From Codonopsis lanceolata (taxonomy: Eukaryota > Streptophyta > Magnoliopsida > Asterales > Campanulaceae): a DNA stretch of 64,000 bases. The first letter of the stretch is position 1. Each line of letters opens with the position of its first letter. Made by a program: the position numbers and the translations under genes. The notes under the pieces are model-generated. The model had not been told where the DNA came from. It was given only the letters and a program-made list of their open reading frames with translations, and did not search any database. This document shows, one piece after another, positions 57,101-64,000 of this stretch. Location: the NCBI GenBank assembly GCA_013146195.2, contig CM028379.1, positions 161,540,437-161,604,436 on the forward strand, read 5' to 3'.

Positions 57101-60100
57101 GACTTGTTTGAGTTTCAGATACTGCAGTATTATACTCGTATACAGATTTTATGTTAAATATACATTTTGATTTGCTTGCAGAGTCGGATAAACTATTTCT
57201 GCCAATATATGGCTAGCGATGAGTTGAACTCATAAATGTTGGAAAGAAAGATTTCCAATAAAGGCATTCAGAAGAATCAAAACATATTAAGGCTTTGCAT
57301 TATTGGCCCATTGGGAAACAAAGGATTGCTCTTGACTAGTTGAACATAATTGACAAGGAGCTTGATTTTGAATAATCAACTGTTCTCCACCAAAAACTTA
57401 TATTCCTTAATCCTCGATATAAGATTCTCCAAGAAAGGCAACAAACCAGGTTGTAGTTGGCCTTTCAGTGATTTCAAAAAGTAAAATGGGCAGAAGTAAA
57501 AACTAAAAGCAATAAATTAAACAGCCTATTCAAATGGAACAATATTGTAAACGTTGAGTAATGCTTTCACATCATGGTCAGAACTGCATTTTGGATCGGA
57601 GTTGTTTTGCGTAAGGAAAAAGATAAATGTTAAGATTGATATATATTGTTGGGCCACTCTCTAACAAATTAAGCTTTTAGACGAGTTGGCAACTTAACAT
57701 GTTATGAGGGCTTTGGTTTGACAAGGTCTTACCGTTGCCAGTTGTTTCCTGCAGTAATGTGAGCGAACACGTCTTTGTCAAGTGCTCGCCAAATATCTTT
57801 TGGTTGACACCCTGTTTGATTTGTGATGCCCCCAGTGAGGCACCTTTCTTTGTCTCACACATGTGACTAGCTCGCGCATGAGTGGGAATGTTAAGCCTGA
57901 TATACTTTGTTAGACCCCTCTCTAACTGCTTAATCTATGAGTTGGTAACGTAACAATAAGACATGCAGATGTGGGTGGTCTGAGAATTATAATAAATGTA
58001 CCAGAAGACTGAGTGACAAGTTCTTTAAGGTCTATAAGCAACAAAAAATTAGCTACTTCTAAGCATCTTAAGTCCAGAGGATAGGCAACATGTGCTGGAA
58101 CTTAGGCAAGGGAAAGGATGTCTAAAGGTCTCAATTTTTTTTTCTACAGCTTTAAATTATACTCCCTCCGTTCCGGGCAATGAGTCCACTATTCCATTTT
58201 GAGATGTTTCACTTAAAAAGTCCACTTTCAAAAATTAAGGCATAAAAATGTCATTTTATTACTAATGGATTACTAAAAGTATCATTTTCTTAAAAAGTTT
58301 GACTTTCAAAAGGGGACTCCTTACCCGGAACGGAGGGAGTACTTATTAGATTATTTTTTCTGCCGTTGTCAAGCTACTAGTCCCAGTTAATTTTCTTTTG
58401 CCATAAGTGTGACGAAGATGTCAAAGGTTCAAACTACAGAATGGACTTTCTGCTTCTAGGTGAAGCCCTGTAGTGTGTAACCTACGCTCATAGGTTAGGT
58501 TTTTGCTGTTTCCTATATCAGTTATCATCAAAGCAACTAGTCTGGCAATTTTTGTCCACCAAACTTTGGATTGATTCAAGTTCATCTAGCCCTTCCTATA
58601 ATCATCTTCGCAACATGAGGGATCTGTTGTTGTGTAAATCTTCTCTGGCTTAGCTTTACAAATACTACATGCCATCTGTAAAGTACGTATCAGAAATTCC
58701 AAACTTGATGGACCAAGTTGTGCAAATTTTGGTTATGCCAAATTAAAAGAACTAATGGTGTTGCCATGTCTTCTTGACTAAATCCTTAAGAATTTCACAG
58801 CCTAGTATTAGGTATCCATAAATATTGATGTGCAGATGTGATACCATAAAATGATGATTGCAATTATCTTTTTTAATGATAACATAAATGGTTTTCGACA
58901 ACTAATATATATTTAAAAAGAATTATAACCAATTTAACTTTTTGTTTAATTGCAACAGATCAACTCCCAATCCACTGGATGTATCCAGGAAACACTACTT
59001 TTAAGCACTTTTACTTGTCAGAGCTCTCTTAGGTTTAAGTGATGCTGTTATGGGTCCAATATCTAACTATTACTTTCATTTCCTTACCAACCGAATCTGT
59101 TGGTAATTGATCTTTTAGTCAATAGTAAATCAGTACTAAGTAAAGTCTTCATTATTCATTTTTTTTTTAAAATTCCCACTCATCTTATATTGATATTTAC
59201 CTTGCATAGCTTTCTTTGATCCTTTGATTTCCTTTCAAATTTGTATAATTCCTAGTACTAAACTTTGATCTTATTGATGAACATTTGAATTCTTCTTACC
59301 CAGGTTCATGCCGTCCTAATTTAGTTTCTAACGGCAAAAATTTCTCGTGGTTCAGGCTAATGGTCGTGAACTCCATTTTTCCATGGTAGATGGAGATTTT
59401 AAGAAGTTTGAAGGCAAATGGTCTATAATATCTGGAAAAAGGTAGAGTAATGATTCCATAAACATTACGTGGAAATTCGAAGATATCATTCTTCATCTAC
59501 GGTAGAGTGCATTTCTTCATCTAACTTGATTTTTCATGCTCACACACGCAATCAGAATCAGCCATCTGTGACTCCCACGGTTCAACTTTAGCAAACCATA
59601 TGCATTGCTTCTGTCCAAGAGGGCCAATATCAATCATCTTTAATATTTGTGGATAAGTGATGTGTGCATGAGTATGCTTCAAAGAAATAAATACCCTACC
59701 CTTGATGTGCTCAACACTCAATTTGTGACACACTGCTACTCTTCAGGTGGCTTGACTGTTGATGATTATTCAAAATATATCATCTTAATTATCTCCACAA
59801 CCTGTCAGCTTCAGCTTCTTAATCGCTAAAACCAATAATAGGTACGTCTTAAACCACGGTCTGTCTGGTCTTACAGTTATGTGTCTGAAGTGAAAGGTGT
59901 TTATTGAAAGCATTTGGGAATGTCACAAAAACTTCAAGGCATCTCAAACCTGCATCATATTTAATAACAGTTCTACCAAATGTACTTCCCTAAGTTTTTG
60001 GTGTTCTTGACATTTCCTCTAGTAAAATTTCCCTGTTAACACTTGGAAAAGTGGAAGACACTCAGGATAATGCATCAATGGCCTACTATTGCTACCAAAT

Positions 60101-62853
60101 CATTTGGGCAATTAAGCTCTTGATGCTATAACATTAATAACAAGATCACTGAATAATGGGAACTTAAATTATCTTCACATGCTTGTTGATGTACAAGGAT
60201 CCATTTATCCCCTTTCTATGGAGCGATTGGCTCTTAAGGAAACTTGTAAGGCTTGTGAAAAGTGTTGTTTTTTTCTTGGGTAGACTCACCTGGTGCCATA
60301 TATTTTATTAAACCTCAACATTCTTCATGTTTTTAAGAGATTTGAATTCACTTGGCTTCTGCTCCCATCGTTCCGGTAAATGCTAATCATTCTTTTGCCT
60401 CTAAGTCTAAGCAAGCCAAAAGGTGTAGTTGGTCTGCACTTGCATATTCTCCATTTTCAGATTATTCTTATTGAAGATTTATAATGGTTGTCAGGTGCCT
60501 TAAGTGACCACCTTATATAGGGTTAATGATGACATGTAAGCACCAAACAATGCTTAAGCCAAGCTTGAGGTCTCTAGCTTTATTAAATCAGCATTGAAAT
60601 TTTTTGTTGATGGGAGTTCTTAAATCGGGATAGCCTCAGTGTATTAATCCTACATCATATTCATACTTTGGTTGATAATCCTGGATGGTGCATCTCTAGT
60701 GCTGATCATACCCTTCCTTTTGATTTCACCCTTTCTTTTGGGTCTTTACTCTCTGATTAGGATAATTTTTTTGAGTTTGAACCTAAACCATTGATTGGAT
60801 TTCAGTATTTTCCGTCAAATTTCAAGAAAAACTGTAAAGAAGCTTTATGTTTTTAGTAAGTTGAATTGATGGTACGGAAATTTCTCACATGTAGCTTCTA
60901 ATCGCTAATCCTGCGATTCAAGAGAATTCCATGGCCATTGTCCTGCTTCAATCGTACATACGATCCCTCTTTCTAACAAGCCTAACCTTTTTGATATGGT
61001 GGAAACTTAACATGATTATTTGGTTTGGCAAGGTGTTGAGTTCGAGTCAATCTTATTGCACTTGTTACCGTTACCCCAGTATTGTTAGTTCACAAGTTGG
61101 CGCTCTGGTTTGTCATTAACCTAGTGATGCACCTAGATTTGTCTTACTACGTGCAAGCAGGGGTCTCACTTGAGAGAGAGAGGGGGGGGGGAGGTGTTAA
61201 AGTATATATTGTTGGCCCTGTTTATACAATTCAAGCGTTTAGGTGTGTTTAAAACTCAATGGGCATCAATGACTTAATGACCTTAAACAAGTTTCATTTT
61301 TTTTCTTCCTATCCATTGTTTTGTGCCTCCGCCCAATTAGAAAGTCCTACTTTATTTCACACAATTATTAAGAAAATAATTGACTCCATTAGGGCCCATT
61401 CAGTTTTCATTCTCAAAGCTAAAGAGGGTATTATAGACAGTTGGCTAAATAGACTTTCACAAGAAAGAAATATGACAATTTTTGGGACAACCCAAAAAGG
61501 AATAAGGGGCTCTCTTTTTGGGATGGAGTAATTGTCGAGGGCGTAATAATTAACAAATGTTTAATAAGAATTTGAAGTAAAACATCAACACTTCAAAAAG
61601 GCAACAAACTCAGAAAATAACATTGAATTATACTAGAAAACATTCATAGATTCCTTGATCAGATCTAGTAACATTTGTTATACCATTGTTAAAAGTGTTC
61701 TTTGATTTTCAAGTGCCCTCTCTTGATGTCTTTTGCAGGTCGTCAACAACAATTTTGTCTTATGAAGTCAATGTGATTCCAAGGTTCAATTTTCCTGCCA
61801 TATTCTTAGAGAGGATTATCCGATCAGACCTTCCTGTGAATCTTCAAGCTTTGGCATGTAGAGCTGAGAGAAATTTTATTGGGAGCCAGAGTTTACTAAG
61901 CATAGAAGATCCTTTATGTACAGAATCGGTGGCTTCCCTTACTTGTGCTGCCATAGGCATAGATGGAACGATAGAGAAGAATAAACTCTCCCCAGGAGAT
62001 TCATTGGAGAGTCAAGGTAGCTCCAGTTTCGGTTCATTGACCCAACCTAGTACTGAACTAACTAGTAATTGGGGAGTGTTTGGGAAAGCTTGCAAACTTG
62101 ACAGACCTTGCATGGTGGATGAAGTTCATCTTCGTAGATTTGATGGCCTATTGGTAACTGATGACTATTCTAAACATTCCTTCTTTTACAAGGAGAGCCA
62201 CTCTTATTTTCGAAGATGCTGATATAAAGGTTTTTTACTGAAGGAAAATGGAGGTGTTCATCGCTTTGTTGTCGCAAGTATAACGGTGAAAGCTCCTGTT
62301 CGTGAAGTCTGGAATGTTTTGACTTCCTATGAGAGTCTTCCGGAGTAAGCACTATATGCTTTCCTTTAACATCTGAGTAACGTGACTAATAGAAAAGGAC
62401 CATCATTCAGTTTGATTAGTAATGTGAGAGTGAGGCTTATCAATTGAACAGTTTGATTAGTAACGTGAGAGTGTGGCCCATCAATTGAAGTGAGAATCAA
62501 ACAAGGTAAAATGGTAAGGTAACTTACAAAAAGGAGCTTTGGTAAATTTGATGATTATGTCTATGTTTCTTTATATTTGAAGATTAAATATTTTTGTGTC
62601 CAAACAACCCCTTCAAAGTAGGAGGATCTTCTCCAGTTATATGTGTTAATAGATTGGTATACCACCATCTGTGATATGCGAATCATAATCTCTCAGTAAT
62701 CATGCTACATTGAGCTTTGCATGCCCTTCACAAGTGATATGGTCATCTTCCTAATCATTTGTTTCCATAATTTATTCTCTTTGCAGGATCATTCCAAATT
62801 TAGCTATCAGTAAGATTTTAGCACGAGAAAACAACAAAGTTCGCATTCTTCAG
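54167..62853 (+). CDS. Protein with two START-like (polyketide cyclase/dehydrase) domains, probably plastid; 3' end outside the window
   Basis: Visible exons: 54167-54612, 56895-57015, 59356-59441, 61739-62153, 62244-62344, 62787-62853. All introns are GT-AG and phases agree, giving 412 residues so far. It resembles Arabidopsis At5g08720, which is about 700 residues. Residues 1-50 are Ser/Lys/Arg-rich and could be a plastid transit peptide. An acidic and Gly-rich linker (about 85-105) leads to the first START-like domain (VISVDADVESVWNALTDYERLADFIPNL; later VVLDLQELPNS and FEGKWSII). A linker (about 240-350) is Ser-rich. The second domain starts at about 362 (ASITVKAPVREVWNVLTSYESLPEIIPNL). 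The family binds lipids or other hydrophobic molecules; the ligand is unknown. An upstream in-frame ATG at 54098 would translate the microsatellite, so I prefer 54167. Confidence 0.88.
55399..56102. mobile_element. hAT-type non-autonomous element in intron 1 (704 bp)
   Basis: The left end, CAGGGCCGTTCCTGGGA, and the right end, reversed, CAGAGCCGTTCCTAACA, are hAT terminal repeats. A perfect 8 bp TSD, GTTAGATG, lies at 55391-55398 and 56103-56110. A (TA)n run is at 55470-55510. The short open frames inside are not transposase. Confidence 0.92.
56140..56725 (+). mobile_element. RTE-type LINE 3' end in intron 1
   Basis: Broken plus-strand frames read YLGSVINLYGEVGRDVSHRI, then ECWATRK, AEQRMLRWICGKTRKYK, LRWFGDILRRPLSTVFRK, GRRRPT and LDRNEWRKRIHLADPK, the C-terminal motifs of plant RTE LINEs. 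It ends with GATTGGGAAATGGCCGAG and a (TTGAG)n-like tail at about 56708-56722, the usual RTE tail. It starts about 30 bases right of the hAT duplication. Confidence 0.85.
57628..57955 (+). mobile_element. Very small TRIM element with short LTRs (328 bp) in intron 2
   Basis: Two direct repeats of 72 and 67 bp, 57628-57699 and 57889-57955, both start TGTTAAG and end TAACA. A degenerate tRNA-Met primer site (TGTTATGAGGG, usual TGGTATCAGAG) follows the left one, and a purine stretch (GAGTGGGAA) precedes the right one. The flanks ATAAA and ATAAG form a near-perfect 5 bp TSD. No protein is encoded. Confidence 0.8.
58162..58339. mobile_element. Stowaway MITE in intron 2 (178 bp)
   Basis: The ends are CTCCCTCCGTTCCGGG on both sides (right end reversed), the canonical Stowaway terminus, with TA duplications at 58160-58161 and 58340-58341. 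Confidence 0.93.
58342..59355 (+). other. Rest of intron 2 of the START-domain gene
   Basis: No gene or element is recognised. The acceptor TTCAG is at 59351-59355. Confidence 0.6.
59442..60969 (+). other. Intron 3 of the START-domain gene, left part
   Basis: The sequence is ordinary AT-rich intron DNA. Open frames on both strands near 59500-59830 have no recognisable motif. Confidence 0.55.
60970..61260 (+). mobile_element. TRIM remnant related to 57628-57955
   Basis: A left fragment ends ACTTAACATGATT (LTR end and eroded primer site, about 61000-61016). The interior has GGTGTTGAGTTCGAGTC and GTGATGCACCTAG, as in the tandem copies at 27470-28070. A purine tract with GAGAGAGAGAGG and a run of G (about 61171-61195) precedes a right LTR starting TGTTAAAGTATATATTG at 61196. 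Much of the left LTR is missing. Confidence 0.65.
61280..61535. mobile_element. Probable degenerate MITE
   Basis: The stretch ends TCTCTTTTTGGGATGGAGTAATTG, like a worn Stowaway terminus, and its interior (ACTTTATTTCACACAATTATTAAG, GGACAA) is in the style of such elements. The left end is unclear. The open frame across it is not a gene. Confidence 0.35.
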
Positions 62854-64000
62854 GTGCAATAGTAGATTTATCTTTTATAAAACTAGCAAACATACTCAAC
62901 ATGGGTTTATTGGTTGGTCTAGGTAATTTTGCTCTTATGCAATAGGAATTTGAATGAATAAGAGTTTTGCAGAACAATTTCAGAAGAGATAACTTCTTGA
63001 GTGTATATTGGAAAAGCTTTAGATTGATTCTCTTGCAAATATGGCTAAAGTTAGCACTTGCTAGTTGGTTTTTCTTCCCTTGATAGTCATGGGTCAACGA
63101 TGCAGTTAATGTTAGTTGTGTGTTATGGTTCTGTTGCTCGGGTTGTCATCGCCCTTTCTTTTCTATTACCTCAAGTCTTGCAGCAGTTTCTCATCCTTAA
63201 TTAGATGTCATTTCTCTGCACGAGTTCATAAGCTTTGCAGTAAATCTACTCCTTAATATAGCCAGTTTTAAGAGAGATGGGGAGTCAGCACCTGACTTTG
63301 TAGAGTAACTATTTCTTCTATTCCATTCAATGCGGAATCCCTCGAACTTTCTATTTTTTGACAATCTCCCCTATGGGTGGGTCTATGACAGTACCGTTTT
63401 CCCAATGAACTGTGCACCACTTCTTACATGTCTTATTGTTTCCACAAGAATCAATCCCTCCACTGTGAGCTTTAGTAAGCTACACATATGTTGATTCTTC
63501 CGTTAAGACTGACCACCACTAGCGAGATTGGGCAGAGTGATGCATATTTGCGCCAAGACATCATCCTCAACCAGCAGAAGAGGACACTAGCACGTAGCAC
63601 GTATCGGCTGAGCTCCTGCACCACCAGGGACTTGGCTAGAAGTGCTTGCATGTGCTAAACAACCCCTGCTGCCTGCAGAAGAACAAAGTGGTGCATGCCT
63701 GTGTCACTTTGCTTCTATTATCTTCTCTAATCAAGCTTCACCACTGATACCACTTGAGGTCGAAATTCTGGAATGGAAAAAAAGAAAAAGAAAAGAGAAA
63801 GCAGGGGTCACATGGGAAGTTCCTTCATCTTTATGTTGTATTTATCACTCTGAGATCGGGGTGGTGGCAATGACTGATATGACACAATAGCACGAACCAG
63901 CACGACACGATTATAAAATATGATTATAGAGACAAATGACACGATAAGACCAGCACGACATGACACAACACGAAACACGACACGAAATTGTTAATATTCA
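62854..64000 (+). other. Intron 6 of the START-domain gene, running off the window
   Basis: No further exon is seen before the window end; the next expected exon would follow the reading RILQ and start near EGCKGLLYMV in homologues. From about 63890 the sequence is a degenerate CACGACACGA-type repeat, probably one end of a hAT-like element cut by the window. Confidence 0.6.

Noticed and set aside
61030..61050. GAGTTCGAGTC, like the B box of a tRNA or SINE
   Set aside because: There is no matching A box or cloverleaf, and the context is a TRIM interior with LTR and purine tract.
61259..61531. 90-codon plus-strand frame in intron 3 of the START-domain gene
   Set aside because: It overlaps a TRIM end and a probable MITE and has no family motif; it is not needed for the exon chain.

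Overview
This window is nuclear DNA of a flowering plant, most likely a eudicot. The evidence is two intron-rich genes with GT-AG introns and clear plant homologues, AT-rich introns, and many plant transposons (Ty1/copia Sirevirus, Ty3/gypsy-like LTR, TRIM, Helitron, hAT, Mutator-like MITE, Stowaway MITE, L1 and RTE LINEs). I see no bacterial or organellar gene.

Positions 1-16592 look like one old gypsy-like LTR whose left end lies outside the window. Three elements are nested in it, each with matching target-site duplications (TSDs): a complete 12.2 kb Sirevirus-type copia element on the minus strand (929-13105, TSD GAGGG, many reading-frame breaks), a 1.07 kb non-autonomous hAT (13798-14863, TSD GCTACGTG) and a 598 bp TRIM (15035-15632, TSD CTTGT). 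Positions 16593-24400 are gene-poor and hold duplicated repeats, Helitron-end remnants, Stowaway MITEs, a Mutator-like MITE (22597-22895) and a hAT MITE (23221-23887).

The first host gene is on the minus strand. It has thirteen coding exons between 39140 and 24469 and encodes a complete 550-residue CBSCBSPB protein: four CBS motifs, a PB1 domain and a C-terminal membrane anchor. Its large introns hold L1, RTE, TRIM-like and Stowaway fragments. The second host gene is on the plus strand. It starts at 54167, has six exons visible to 62853 and runs off the window. It encodes a probably plastid-targeted protein with two START-like (polyketide cyclase) domains. The two genes are divergent, head to head.

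Between them lies a Helitron (40658-53266, minus strand) with a good 3' hairpin-CTAG end, a TC 5' end and flanking A and T. It encodes a broken Rep-PIF1 helicase. It contains a 100-N gap (47192-47291), and the sequence on the two sides of the gap is the same Helitron segment repeated in the same order and orientation. The most likely explanation is an assembly artefact: two contig ends that overlap but were not merged, so the real Helitron would be about 8 kb. The two versions differ mainly at CAG/CTG/CCG trinucleotides, which suggests unpolished long-read consensus in CHG-methylated DNA.

I found no clear new cellular system. The most useful signals are the gap-flanking false duplication, the TGTCAGCTGA-type palindrome cluster and the env-position coding region of the Sirevirus, the short-LTR TRIM family, and the Helitron lodged between two divergent genes.
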